Origin: JAYEJW01 sp034716535
GTDB lineage: Bacteria > Pseudomonadota > Gammaproteobacteria > Chromatiales > Chromatiaceae
Direction: 5' to 3'
NCBI GenBank assembly: GCA_034716535.1
Contig: JAYEJW010000614.1
Coordinates: 1 to 52,623 of the forward strand
Length of the DNA: 52,623 bases
Positions 1 through 8,537 of this stretch are shown here, piece by piece. How positions within the stretch are numbered: position 1 is the first letter of the stretch; each line of letters begins with the position of its first letter. The notes beneath the pieces were generated by a model. The model saw only the letters and a list, made by a program, of their open reading frames with translations. It ran no database searches and was not told the origin of the DNA. The position numbers and the translations under genes are program-made.

Positions 1-756
1 CTGCGGATCTGGATCAAGGTGGATACGGGAATGCGCCGGCTCGGTTTCCTGCCGGAGGCGGTGCCGGGATTCATCGCGCGGCTGTCCCGAAACCCCCGGG
101 TCGCGGGCCCACCGGCCCTCATGACCCACCTCGCCAATGCCGACGACCCGCAGGACGGCCTCAGCAGCCTGCAGTGCAGGCGCCTCAGGGCGCTGGTGCG
201 CGGCGGTCGCGGCGTTCTCAGCATCGGCAACTCCGCGGGTATCCTGGCCCATCCCCTGTCCCGCACCGACTGGGTGCGGCCGGGCATCATGCTCTACGGC
301 GCCTCCCCGCTGACCGACCGCTCTGCGGACGAGCTCGGTCTGACACCGGTCATGACCCTGCAAAGCCGGCTCATCGCGGTGAGGGCGTTGCGTCGGGGTG
401 ATGCCATCGGTTATGGCGGCACCTACGTCTGCGAGGAGGACATGCCTGTGGGCGTGGTCGCCGTTGGCTATGGGGACGGCTATCCCCGCCACGCGCCATC
501 GGGGACACCGGTGGTGATCCGCGGGCGCCGCGTCCCGCTGGTGGGCCGCGTGTCCATGGACATGATCAGCATCGATCTGCGCGGGGTGCCGGATGCCGCG
601 CTGGGCGATTCGGTCACCCTGTGGGGGCAGGGGTTGCCGGCGGGCGAGATCGCAGCGGGGGCGGGCACCATCGCTTACGAGCTATTCTGTCGCATAACAA
701 CTCGGGTGCGGCTGGATCATCTGGCGGCGGCCCCACTGACCGCCCGGGCGTCCTGA
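1..756 (+). CDS. alr: Alanine racemase, C-terminal part (gene enters from the left edge)
   Basis: PLP-dependent alanine racemase, which interconverts L- and D-alanine in the cytoplasm to supply D-Ala for peptidoglycan. The reading frame is open from base 1, and residues before the first possible GTG (base 19) read IWIKVDTGMRRLG, the conserved substrate-pocket segment. The true start is therefore outside the window and about 250 C-terminal residues are present. Visible family motifs are GNSAG, the RPGIMLYG stretch, GYGDGYPR carrying the catalytic tyrosine of the C-terminal beta domain, and GRVSMDM. The PLP-lysine region is not in the window. It ends 4 bases before radA, so the two are probably cotranscribed. 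The family assignment is secure; whether this is the biosynthetic or catabolic paralogue cannot be told. Confidence 0.95.
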   Translation: MRIWIKVDTGMRRLGFLPEAVPGFIARLSRNPRVAGPPALMTHLANADDPQDGLSSLQCRRLRALVRGGRGVLSIGNSAGILAHPLSRTDWVRPGIMLYGASPLTDRSADELGLTPVMTLQSRLIAVRALRRGDAIGYGGTYVCEEDMPVGVVAVGYGDGYPRHAPSGTPVVIRGRRVPLVGRVSMDMISIDLRGVPDAALGDSVTLWGQGLPAGEIAAGAGTIAYELFCRITTRVRLDHLAAAPLTARAS

Positions 757-760
757 GACC

Positions 761-2131
761 GTGGCGGAGCGCTCCAAGAAGGGCCGCGCAGCCTTTGTGT
801 GCAACGCCTGTGGGGCAAGGCTTCCGAAGTGGAGCGGCCAGTGCCCGGACTGTGGGGCCTGGAATGCCATTGAGGAGGTTCCGGAGCTGCCTGCCGGCGG
901 GCGGCGCGCGGGCTACGCGGGGGCCGCTGCCGGTGGCCCCGGCGCTGTTTCTCTCGCGAGTGTCAGCCCCGAGAGCTACTCGCGCACCTGCAGCGGTATT
1001 GCCGAGCTTGATCGGGTGCTGGGCGGGGGTCTCGTGCAGGGATCGGTCGTCCTCATCGGCGGTGATCCGGGGATCGGCAAGTCCACGCTTCTGTTGCAGG
1101 CCAGCGCCTCCCTGGCCGGCCAGCGTCCGGTGCTTTACGTCACCGGTGAGGAGTCGCCCCAGCAGGTCAGCCTGCGTGCGATGCGCCTGGGGTTTGAAGG
1201 GGAGGGCATCCAGCTCCTGGCCGAGACCTGCGTCGAGCGCATCCTCACCGCGGCGGTCACGGAGCGACCCAGGGTGATGGTTGTGGACTCGATCCAGACC
1301 CTGTTCACGGAGCTGCTGCCATCCGCCCCCGGCTCCGTCTCCCAGGTCCGTGAGACCGCGGCGCAGCTGGTGCGTTACGCGAAGCAGGCGGACACCACCA
1401 TCTTCCTGGTCGGCCACGTAACCAAGGAGGGCGCGTTGGCGGGGCCGCGCGTGCTCGAGCACATGGTGGACACGGTGCTCTATTTCGAGGGGGAGGCGGG
1501 CGGTCCCTTCCGGCTGATCCGCTCCGTCAAGAACCGCTTCGGTGCGGTCAACGAGCTGGGTGTCTTCGCCATGACGGACAGGGGCCTGCGGGAGGTGAAG
1601 AACCCTTCGGCCATCTTTCTGGCGAGACACGAGCAGCCGGTGCCCGGGAGCCTGGTCATGGTCACGCGAGAGGGTACCCGTCCGCTGATGGTGGAGGTTC
1701 AGGCCCTGGTGGACGAGAGTCCGCTGGCAAACCCGCGGCGGGTGACGCTGGGCCTGGAGCAGAACCGTCTGTCCATGCTGCTGGCGGTGCTGCACCGCCA
1801 CGGCGGGGTCGCCATGTTCGACCAGGACGTGTTCGTCAACGTGGTTGGGGGCGTGCGTATCACCGAGACGGCCGCGGACCTGGCCGTCCTCCTGGCGGTG
1901 CTCTCGAGCTACCGTGACCGGCCCCTTGACGGGGACCTGGCGGTGTTCGGCGAGGTAGGCCTCTCGGGGGAGATCCGGCCCGTCCCCAACGGCCCGGACC
2001 GCTTGCGCGAGGCGGTAAAGCACGGCATGCGGCGCGCCATCGTCCCGACGGCAAACGTGCCCAAGGAGGGTGTCGAGGGACTGGAGATCATCAAGGTGCG
2101 CGGCCTGCGGGAGGCGATCGACGCGATCTAG
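761..2131 (+). CDS. radA: DNA repair protein RadA
   Basis: RadA (Sms) is a RecA-like, DnaB-type hexameric helicase that promotes branch migration during recombinational repair. The 456-residue product has the full-length family architecture: an N-terminal four-cysteine zinc finger (C14, C17, C28, C31), a P-loop GGDPGIGKST at about 100-109, the RadA-specific KNRFG motif at 257-261, and a C-terminal Lon-protease-like domain from about residue 290. The start is GTG at 761, four bases after the alr stop, which suggests translational coupling. The stop TAG is immediately followed by a short repeat-like segment (2132-2199). Long open frames on the opposite strand here are GC-driven shadows. Confidence 0.97.
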   Translation: MAERSKKGRAAFVCNACGARLPKWSGQCPDCGAWNAIEEVPELPAGGRRAGYAGAAAGGPGAVSLASVSPESYSRTCSGIAELDRVLGGGLVQGSVVLIGGDPGIGKSTLLLQASASLAGQRPVLYVTGEESPQQVSLRAMRLGFEGEGIQLLAETCVERILTAAVTERPRVMVVDSIQTLFTELLPSAPGSVSQVRETAAQLVRYAKQADTTIFLVGHVTKEGALAGPRVLEHMVDTVLYFEGEAGGPFRLIRSVKNRFGAVNELGVFAMTDRGLREVKNPSAIFLARHEQPVPGSLVMVTREGTRPLMVEVQALVDESPLANPRRVTLGLEQNRLSMLLAVLHRHGGVAMFDQDVFVNVVGGVRITETAADLAVLLAVLSSYRDRPLDGDLAVFGEVGLSGEIRPVPNGPDRLREAVKHGMRRAIVPTANVPKEGVEGLEIIKVRGLREAIDAI

Positions 2132-2199
2132 TGCAGCTGCGCCCAAAGAAATCTGACATCCTTCATTGACGACTCCTTCTTCGCGCCTTCGCGTGACAC
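2132..2199 (+). repeat. Partial copy of a small dispersed repeat (CTTCGCG family)
   Basis: Directly after the radA stop, the sequence CTAGTGCAGCTGCGCCCAAAG resembles CTAGTACAGCAGCGCCTAAG, which follows the stop of the MobB-aldolase gene at 36539. About 45 bases later both places carry TTCTTCGCGCC(C)TTCGCG followed by CGTGA. The middle is poorly conserved, and the right-hand inverted end seen at 36638-36654 is absent here, so this looks like a truncated or decayed copy. The remainder of the gap up to 2348 shows nothing recognisable. Confidence 0.4.
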
Positions 2200-2348
2200 C
2201 CCACAATGCCTGAGCATACCATCCGCGTCATGGCTGCCCGCGGCCCGACAACGGATCAATGCAATGCTCGTCGTCGATCTGGAATCGCCGCCGGCCCCGC
2301 GGTCTCAGGCGCGGTCGGCCGGTGAGGTCCCGTCCCGCTCAGCCGCCC

Positions 2349-3659
2349 TCATCGTTCCGCCTTCGCCGCACCTCCGCGCAACGGTTCCCGCACCAGCTTG
2401 TGGGGAACCTTTCCGATAAACTTGACCGTTTTCACGGCGCTCTCGGCGGTCTGTATGATCTCCAGGGGATGGCCGTGGAGCTTCAGGCTGGTCCCGGGCT
2501 CCGGGATCGTCTCCATATACTCGAGAATCAGACCGTTCAGGGTCTTCGGCCCCCCTGTTGGCAGCCTCCAGCGCAGGGCCCGATTGAGCTCGCGAATGTT
2601 GATGCCGCAGTCGATCAGCAGGCTGCCGTCCTCGCCCCGATGGATCTCCGAGATGGTGTCGGCGGGGTCGGTGGTGAACTCGCCCACGATCTCCTCGAGC
2701 AGGTCGGTGAGGGTGATCAGCCCCATGAAGTCCCCGTACTCGTCGACAACGAGGCCGACCCGCCGTTTCCCGCGCTGGAAGTTGAGAAGCTGCTGGTAGA
2801 GTCGGGTGCCCTCGGGGACGTAGTAGGGCTTGCGGCTGATCTCTCTGAGATGCTTCTTTCCCAGCCCGCTATCCAGCAGTGCATGCAAGGCGTTGCGCGC
2901 GTGGAACACGCCGATGACGTTGTCGATGCTGCCGTCGAACAGGGGCAGGCGTGTATAGCCGGCGTTCTTTATGGCGGTGACGATCTCCTCTTCCGAGTCC
3001 TGGATGTCGATACCCTCCACCTCGTTGCGGGGGATCATGATGTCCTCCACCGTGGCGTTCTCCAGGTCGAGGATCGCAAGCAGCATCTTCTGGCTGCGCT
3101 CGGGGATCATGGCCCCGGCCTCGCTGACCACGGTGCGCAGCTCTTCCTGACTCAGGGCGTGGCCTTGTCCTTCCTCGGGGCGGACACGGAGCAGCTGCAG
3201 CAGGCTGTTGGTCACCCCGTTGACGGCCCACACGATGGGATAAAGGATCTTGAGCAGCGGTGTGTAGACGTAGGAGGCCGGATAGGCGAGACGCTCCGGG
3301 TGCAGGGCTGCCAGGGTCTTGGGCGCCACCTCGGCGAAGATCAGGATGACCAGGGTCAGGATCCCGGCGGCCGCGGCGATCGCTCCCTCACCGCCGATGC
3401 GCAGTGCGATGATAGTCGCCAACGAGGATGCGAGGATGTTGACGAAGTTGTTTCCGAGCAGGATCAGCCCGATCAGACGGTCGGGCCGGTCGAGCAGCGT
3501 GCGAGCCAGCACGGCGCCCCTGTGACCCTTCTCGGCCTTGTGCCGCAGGCGGTAGCGGTTGAGGGTCATCAGCGCGGTCTCCGACCCCGAGAAGAAGCCC
3601 GAGAGCATGATCAGCAATAATAGGAAGAGGAACAGGGCGACGAGCGGAATGTCGTTCAC
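2349..3659 (-). CDS. CNNM/CorC-HlyC family membrane protein with CBS pair
   Basis: This 436-residue protein of the YfjD/CorB (CNNM-like) family probably takes part in divalent cation (Mg2+ or Co2+) transport at the inner membrane. Visible domains in order are an N-terminal DUF21 membrane domain with about four hydrophobic helices and the FFSGSETAL motif (residues 1-180), a CBS pair (about 200-330) with MIPRNEVEGID and the VDEYGDFMGLITLTDLLEEIVGE segment typical of the family, and a C-terminal CorC_HlyC domain (about 350-430). The length is normal. It is transcribed towards radA (convergent) and lies just downstream of amrA on the same strand with an 81-bp gap. Members are sometimes labelled hemolysin, but there is no evidence for a toxin role. 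Confidence 0.92.
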   Translation of the reverse strand: MNDIPLVALFLFLLLLIMLSGFFSGSETALMTLNRYRLRHKAEKGHRGAVLARTLLDRPDRLIGLILLGNNFVNILASSLATIIALRIGGEGAIAAAAGILTLVILIFAEVAPKTLAALHPERLAYPASYVYTPLLKILYPIVWAVNGVTNSLLQLLRVRPEEGQGHALSQEELRTVVSEAGAMIPERSQKMLLAILDLENATVEDIMIPRNEVEGIDIQDSEEEIVTAIKNAGYTRLPLFDGSIDNVIGVFHARNALHALLDSGLGKKHLREISRKPYYVPEGTRLYQQLLNFQRGKRRVGLVVDEYGDFMGLITLTDLLEEIVGEFTTDPADTISEIHRGEDGSLLIDCGINIRELNRALRWRLPTGGPKTLNGLILEYMETIPEPGTSLKLHGHPLEIIQTAESAVKTVKFIGKVPHKLVREPLRGGAAKAER

Positions 3660-3740
3660 TTTCCATCCCTTAGAGGTGCTGGTGAGGGGTATTCATGAAG
3701 GGAAGAGGTGTCCCTGGGAAACGGCTCCTGGCGCAGCGGT

Positions 3741-4319
3741 CTACTCCGAAAAGGACTCGGATCCGTAGCGCCAGATCTCGAGGGTGTCCGACCAGTAGTC
3801 CGGACTCAGGCCCGCTTTCATCTTGAGGTGACGCAAAAACTCGCGCGGTTCGGGCAAAGTGTCCCACACCGAAGGCAGAAAGGTCCCGCGAGCGGAGGCC
3901 TCCTTGAGGATCAGGCCGTCCCTGCCCGGCGTGACTTGCCCCAGGAGGTCCGCTTCGGAACCAAACACCATGGGATGCGCGGGCGTCAGGACCGAGATCT
4001 TGATGCACAGGCTCGCGAGCTCCGGCCGTTGCAGGGGCGGAAACCGCGGGTCGCGAAAGGCCGCCGCGAAGGCGTTCTCGGCGACGTCGGCGACCAGGGG
4101 TTGGACGGCCTCCAGGTGGCCGATACAGCCGCGGAGCTGACCTGCCTCTTCGAGGGTGACGAACGCGGCCGCGGACTCCCGCAGCTTGGCCGCGTAGTGC
4201 GACGGATCCACCAAGAGCGCACGGCCGTGGGTCAGGCCGTGCTCGATGGACCTCCTTGCGAGATCCAGAAGCGTACGGCGCTCGGACTCCTCGAGCAGGC
4301 CCGGCTCAGGCGAATGCAT
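3741..4319 (-). CDS. amrA: AmmeMemoRadiSam system protein A (AMMECR1 domain)
   Basis: A 192-residue AMMECR1-domain protein, recognised by the family hallmark LRGCIGH (residues 62-68) and by the conserved RDPRFPPL and LIxKE-like segments that follow. The biochemical function of the family is not established. In bacteria it is repeatedly found with a Memo-like protein and a radical SAM enzyme, as here. Its ATG at 4319 lies inside the 3' end of amrB (14-base overlap), so the two are translationally coupled on the minus strand. The product has no signal peptide and should be cytoplasmic. Confidence 0.93.
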   Translation of the reverse strand: MHSPEPGLLEESERRTLLDLARRSIEHGLTHGRALLVDPSHYAAKLRESAAAFVTLEEAGQLRGCIGHLEAVQPLVADVAENAFAAAFRDPRFPPLQRPELASLCIKISVLTPAHPMVFGSEADLLGQVTPGRDGLILKEASARGTFLPSVWDTLPEPREFLRHLKMKAGLSPDYWSDTLEIWRYGSESFSE

Positions 4320-5094
4320 AGGCGCCGTACCCCACCACCTGGTTACGCGGCCCGGCCGTGTCGCCGGAGTTGCGCAGGTCCAGGGTTCTAGCGTGCAAAC
4401 CGTGGCGCTTCGCCTCGCGCAGCAACCCGTTCAACGGGTTGCGGCCACAGGCCTGGTGGTGACTGATGGAGGAGGGGTTCAGCGCCTCGATCGCGCGGCT
4501 GGTCTCGGCATCGATCGCCTTGGCGCTCTCGTAGTCCAGGTAGTGGCTGAGGTCCGAGCTGATGACGATCAGGGTCTCGGTTCCGCCCCACAGGCGCTCG
4601 ATGACGTCCGCCACCTCTTCGGCGCTCGCATCGCCGACCAGGAAGGGGACGATGCAAAAATCCTTCAGCACCAACTGGAGGAAGGGCAGTTGCACCTCCA
4701 GGCAGTGCTCGCCTTCGAAGGGCGCCTCGTATTCCCGTACCTGGCGCAGGTCCTTCACCCGCTCGAACGCGCCTTGGTCTACAGGCACGGTCCCCAGGGG
4801 CGTCTGGAAGGACGCCGCGCTGCTGTAGGCCAGGCCGCGGTACGGGACCCGGTGGGACGGCCCCAGCAGAAGGACCCGTGAGATGCCGTCGGCGTGCTCG
4901 GAGAGCTGCGCGTAGGCGCTGCCCGCCACCGGTCCCGAGTAAATATACCCGGCGTGGGGGGCGACAATGGCCTTCGGGGCGGCGGTGAGTCGGGTCTTCG
5001 CTGCGTGCAGGAAGGACAGGACCGTACGCCGCAGCTCTTCCGGTTCGGCAGGATAGAACATGCCGGCTACTGCTGGTTGACGAATGGTTGCCAT
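4306..5094 (-). CDS. amrB: AmmeMemoRadiSam system protein B (Memo family)
   Basis: A 262-residue Memo-family protein related to class III extradiol dioxygenases. Family features include the N-terminal RxPAVAGMFYP stretch, APHAGYIYSGPVAG (residues 45-58) with a probable metal-binding histidine, LLGPSHR, LEVQLPFLQ, SSDLSHY and the C-terminal CGRNP. The ATG at 5094 was chosen because GAGAGG lies 5-6 bases upstream; a GTG 15 bases further out is possible. In humans Memo is a redox-active copper or iron protein; the bacterial role is unknown. The gene overlaps amrA by 14 bases and is divergent from the radical SAM partner amrS. Confidence 0.93.
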   Translation of the reverse strand: MATIRQPAVAGMFYPAEPEELRRTVLSFLHAAKTRLTAAPKAIVAPHAGYIYSGPVAGSAYAQLSEHADGISRVLLLGPSHRVPYRGLAYSSAASFQTPLGTVPVDQGAFERVKDLRQVREYEAPFEGEHCLEVQLPFLQLVLKDFCIVPFLVGDASAEEVADVIERLWGGTETLIVISSDLSHYLDYESAKAIDAETSRAIEALNPSSISHHQACGRNPLNGLLREAKRHGLHARTLDLRNSGDTAGPRNQVVGYGAYAFA

Positions 5095-5151
5095 GGGCTT
5101 GCCTCTCACGACTTCGCATCAACGTGAAAACGCCGCAGGCGCTCCTTTCCT

Positions 5152-5176
5152 CCCTCGCCCCTCGGGAGGGCGAGGG
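5152..5176. repeat. Strong hairpin between divergent amrB and amrS
   Basis: CCCTCGCCC at 5152-5160 is a perfect inverted repeat of GGGCGAGGG at 5168-5176 with a 7-base loop, extended by one further T-A pair. It lies in the 218-base divergent intergenic region. In the amrB transcript it would fall in the 5' leader. There is no U-tract of terminator quality on either strand, so it may be a leader structure or a REP-like palindrome. Confidence 0.55.
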
Positions 5177-5312
5177 AAAGGGTCACGGCCTGAGCGCCAC
5201 TATCCCACTCGGACGGTGCGAGCGCCATGATCCTTATGCTTGTCTAATATTTTAGATGAAGCATCGATGTCACGACGAACGTAGCAGCTCAATATCTGCC
5301 CAGAGGCCTAGC

Positions 5313-6395
5313 ATGAAAGTCCAACCGAGTCATCACCCCACGCGTTACTGGCATCGCCTCGACGACGGCCGTATACAGTGCGACGTCTGTCCGCGGGCAT
5401 GCAAGCTCAAAGCCGGGCAGCAGGGGCTGTGCTTTGTCCGGGCGTGCGAAGATGACCAGATCGTGCTCACCAGCTACGGCCGCTCCAGCGGGTTCTGCGT
5501 GGATCCCGTCGAGAAAAAGCCCCTCAACCACTTCCTGCCGGGTACGCCGGTGCTCTCCTTCGGCACCGCGGGCTGCAACCTGGCCTGCAAGTTTTGCCAG
5601 AATTGGGATATGAGCAAGTCTCGCGAGCTCGACACCCTGGCGGCCAGCGCCTCGCCCCTGGCGATCGCGCTCAAGGCCGATGAGCTGGGGTGCCGCAGCG
5701 TCGCCTATACCTACAACGATCCGGTGATCTTCCTCGAGTATGCGCGGGATACCGGGCTGGCGTGCCGCGAGCGTGGCATAAAGAACGTGGCCGTGACCGC
5801 CGGCTATATCAGCGCGGGGGCACGGGAGGATTTCTTCTCGGCCATGGACGCCGCCAATGTGGACCTCAAGGCGTTCACGGACGACTTCTATCACCGCATC
5901 TGTGGCGGCCACCTGGCGCCGGTCCTGGAGACCCTCGAGTACCTCAAGCGGGACACCGATGTCTGGATCGAGCTCACGACCCTGCTGATTCCGGGACATA
6001 ATGACTCCGATGCGGAGCTTGAGGACATGACCGCCTGGGTGGTGGAGCACCTGGGCTCGGACGTCCCCATGCACTTCACGGCCTTTCATCCCGACTGGAA
6101 GATGCTGGACGTGCCGAGCACCCCCCCGGCAACCCTGACGCGGGCGCGGGAAATCGCCTTACGCAACGGGGTGCGCTACGCTTACACGGGCAACGTGCAC
6201 GACCGCGCGGGAGGAAGCACTTGGTGTCATCATTGCGGAGCGCTCCTGATCGAGCGCGACTGGTACGAGATCGGTGCCTGGGGGCTCACCGCGGACGGCA
6301 GATGCGCATCCTGCGGTACTCCGTGCGCCGGTGTCTTCGATCCACGGCCGGGCACTTGGGGCAGCCGGCGCCGGCCGGTGGCGATGTCTGCCTGA
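5313..6395 (+). CDS. amrS: AmmeMemoRadiSam system radical SAM enzyme
   Basis: A radical SAM protein of the AmmeMemoRadiSam family, related to pyruvate formate-lyase activating enzymes. With the start chosen here it has 360 residues. The CX3CX2C cluster motif is GCNLACKFCQNWD (C88, C92, C95). An N-terminal cysteine group (C23, C26, C30, C40) and a C-terminal WCHHCG plus CASCGTPC pair probably bind auxiliary clusters or zinc. The frame is open to 5256, but the ATG at 5313 has AGAGG six bases upstream, and a TAATAT box at 5245-5250 would place the transcript start near the upstream ATG, so 5313 is preferred. It is divergent from amrA and amrB. The reaction is unknown; a protein or small-molecule modification acting with AmrA and AmrB is inferred from gene linkage. 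Confidence 0.92.
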   Translation: MKVQPSHHPTRYWHRLDDGRIQCDVCPRACKLKAGQQGLCFVRACEDDQIVLTSYGRSSGFCVDPVEKKPLNHFLPGTPVLSFGTAGCNLACKFCQNWDMSKSRELDTLAASASPLAIALKADELGCRSVAYTYNDPVIFLEYARDTGLACRERGIKNVAVTAGYISAGAREDFFSAMDAANVDLKAFTDDFYHRICGGHLAPVLETLEYLKRDTDVWIELTTLLIPGHNDSDAELEDMTAWVVEHLGSDVPMHFTAFHPDWKMLDVPSTPPATLTRAREIALRNGVRYAYTGNVHDRAGGSTWCHHCGALLIERDWYEIGAWGLTADGRCASCGTPCAGVFDPRPGTWGSRRRPVAMSA

Positions 6396-6435
6396 TCGAG
6401 CTCCGGCTCGGAGCGGACCGGGGGAATTCGCTGGG

Positions 6436-7416
6436 GTGAGTGAAACGCCGCCAATCTCATCGCCTTCTGCAGGCGGCTCCAGGGAGCAGGATTCCGGCCG
6501 GTCCGCTTCGGCTCCTCCGGGGATCAGTCCGCAGGTCTGCCTTGAGGGTATACTGCGCCGCCCGGGGCGGTTCGCGCTGCGAGTGCTTGCGGCTTTCAAG
6601 CGCAATCAAGGGCTGCTGCTGTCGGGGGCAGTGGCCTACTACATGTTGCTCTCGATCATCCCGCTGATCGTCCTGTTGCTCGTCGGGTTGTCGAAGGTCC
6701 TCCCGGAGGACCAGCTGTTGACCACCGTGCAGAGCGACTTGCGGCTCGTCATGCCGGCTGTGGCCGATACGGTAAGTGAGCACTTGCGCAGCTTTCTCGC
6801 CAACCGTCACCTGATCGGTTGGGTGGGTCTGCTGGTCCTGATCTTCTTCTCCACAATGGCGTTCACGGTGCTTGAGAATGCCATGTCGGTGATCTTTTTT
6901 CATCGGGTGGCCATCCATCGACGCCACTATCTGGTCTCGGCGCTCATCCCGTTTCTTTTCATCGCCTTCATCGGGACCGGGTTGCTGCTCATCACCCTGA
7001 TCAGCGGCGCCCTGGAGACCCTGGACGACGAGCAGGTGCGGCTGTTCGGCTACGAATGGGCGCTGCGCGGTCTGTCGGGGACCGCTCTCTACCTTCTGGG
7101 GGTCGCGGGGCTCGTGCTCCTGCTGACGGCCCTCTATCTGGTGATGCCGCTGGGGCGCATCGCGGTCAGGCACGCGCTCGTCGGCGGCCTGGTCGCCGCG
7201 GTGCTGTGGGAGATCAGCCGCCATCTGCTGGTCTGGTATTTCAAGACCCTGTCTCTCGTAAACCTCATCTATGGCTCTCTCGCCAGCGCCGTGGTCGTCC
7301 TGCTGAGCTTCGAGGTCGCGGCCCTGATCCTGTTGCTCGGGGCTCAGGTCATTGCCGAGTTCGAGCGCTGCACGCTGGACGATAACCGGGACGGAATCTC
7401 CGGCTTCAACACCTGA
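6436..7416 (+). CDS. YihY/virulence factor BrkB family membrane protein
   Basis: An inner-membrane protein of the YihY/BrkB (UPF0761) family, 326 residues with the start proposed here. The conserved start of the family domain is visible: an amphipathic helix then GAVAYYMLLSIIPLIVLLL (about residues 66-84), followed by roughly five more hydrophobic segments and the C-terminal LxxFEVAALILLLGAQ helix. The frame runs open back to 6274, but that region overlaps amrS and has no family similarity, so the GTG at 6436 after GCTGGG is the likely start. The C-terminal tail is short and charged. The molecular function of the family is not established, and the old ribonuclease BN label is incorrect for it. 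Confidence 0.88.
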   Translation: MSETPPISSPSAGGSREQDSGRSASAPPGISPQVCLEGILRRPGRFALRVLAAFKRNQGLLLSGAVAYYMLLSIIPLIVLLLVGLSKVLPEDQLLTTVQSDLRLVMPAVADTVSEHLRSFLANRHLIGWVGLLVLIFFSTMAFTVLENAMSVIFFHRVAIHRRHYLVSALIPFLFIAFIGTGLLLITLISGALETLDDEQVRLFGYEWALRGLSGTALYLLGVAGLVLLLTALYLVMPLGRIAVRHALVGGLVAAVLWEISRHLLVWYFKTLSLVNLIYGSLASAVVVLLSFEVAALILLLGAQVIAEFERCTLDDNRDGISGFNT

Positions 7417-7515
7417 GTCTGCGCCCGCTTCCTTGAGCCCATAACCGCTCCGCGCTTGCAACCCCGCCGGCGTTCCGGATAATGCCGGGCCTTTGCACAA
7501 CGCGAGGGGAAAATC

Positions 7516-8421
7516 TTGTTCAAGAATGTCCGGATCTACAGGTTGAGGGACCCGTCCGCGATCGATGAGGAGGGATTGGAGGATCGCCTCGGGTCGCGTC
7601 CATTCCGCCCGTGCGGCCCGGTCGAGACCTTCAGCCTCGGATGGTGTCCACCCCTCGGCAACCAGGCCCAGTCCCTGCTGCATGCGGCGAATGGCCGTTT
7701 GCTTGTCTGCGCGCGGCGCCAGGAGCGGTTGCTGCCCTCCTCGGTGGTGGCCGAGGCGATGGACGAGCGGGTGGCCGAGCTCGAGGAGCGCGAGGGCCTC
7801 AGTGTCGGGCGCGCAGAGCGCAGGCGACTGCGCGAAGAGGTTCTGCTCGACATGCTGCCGCGGGCCTTCACCCGTTCGCGCCGGATTTGTGCTTACCTGG
7901 ACCCGCTTTCCGGCTGGATGCTGGTTGACGCCGCAAGCGAGAAGGCTGCGGAAGAGCTCGTCGGGCTTCTGAGAGAGACGCTGGGCTCGTTGCCGGTGCA
8001 CCCGCCGCGTCCGGAGCGTGACGCGGCGGCACTCATGACCCAGTGGGTCACGGACGGCGAGACGCCCGGCGGCATCGAGCTGGGGGATGAGTGCGATCTG
8101 CGGGATCCCCGGGATGAGCGGGCGGTCGTGCGGTGTCGCGGTCAGGATCTCGCCGGGGAGGAGATCTCCACGCACCTGCGGGCGGGCAAGCAGGTGGTGA
8201 AGGTTGCCCTTGACTGGAAGGAGCGCGTTTCCTTTCTGCTGCAGGAGGACCTCTCGCTCAAACGGCTGCGCTTTGCCGACGAGCTTCTCGAAGACGCAGT
8301 GGAGCCGGGCGTCGAAGATGAGGCGGCCCGCTTCGACGCCGAATTCGCTATCATGAGCCTCGAGTTGCGGGAGCTGCTCGAACGTCTTCAGTCCCTGTTC
8401 GAGATCGCGGGCGAAGATTGA
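7516..8421 (+). CDS. rdgC: Recombination-associated protein RdgC
   Basis: RdgC binds double-stranded DNA as a ring-shaped dimer and restrains RecA-dependent recombination. The 301-residue length fits the family, and the N-terminal MFKNVRIYRL, the FSLGWCPPLG segment, the VVAEAMDERV helix and the C-terminal acidic MSLELRELL helix are characteristic. The start is TTG at 7516, preceded by GAGGGG with 6 bases spacing, an uncommon start codon that may keep expression low. It stands alone between the BrkB-type gene and sat. Confidence 0.93.
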   Translation: MFKNVRIYRLRDPSAIDEEGLEDRLGSRPFRPCGPVETFSLGWCPPLGNQAQSLLHAANGRLLVCARRQERLLPSSVVAEAMDERVAELEEREGLSVGRAERRRLREEVLLDMLPRAFTRSRRICAYLDPLSGWMLVDAASEKAAEELVGLLRETLGSLPVHPPRPERDAAALMTQWVTDGETPGGIELGDECDLRDPRDERAVVRCRGQDLAGEEISTHLRAGKQVVKVALDWKERVSFLLQEDLSLKRLRFADELLEDAVEPGVEDEAARFDAEFAIMSLELRELLERLQSLFEIAGED

Positions 8422-8537
8422 CGGGGATCGGGCGCCGTTCTCGGCGGTAACGCCTCTTGCGCAGTAGGCGCCCGGCGCGCCCGATACAGGGGTTCGTCCA
8501 TCCGCCTACTGCGTTTGATTTACTTTGGAATCGGATC

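Noticed and set aside
614..2206. 530-codon minus-strand open frame opposite radA
   Set aside because: It is a shadow of radA in GC-rich DNA; the translation has no recognisable domain and is full of R, H, Q and D from antisense codons.
2259..3620. 453-codon plus-strand frame opposite the CorC-type gene
   Set aside because: Antisense shadow; the minus-strand protein has clear DUF21-CBS-CorC domains.
6274..6435. N-terminal extension of the BrkB-type protein
   Set aside because: It overlaps the end of amrS in another frame and has no similarity to the family; the GTG at 6436 is a better start.
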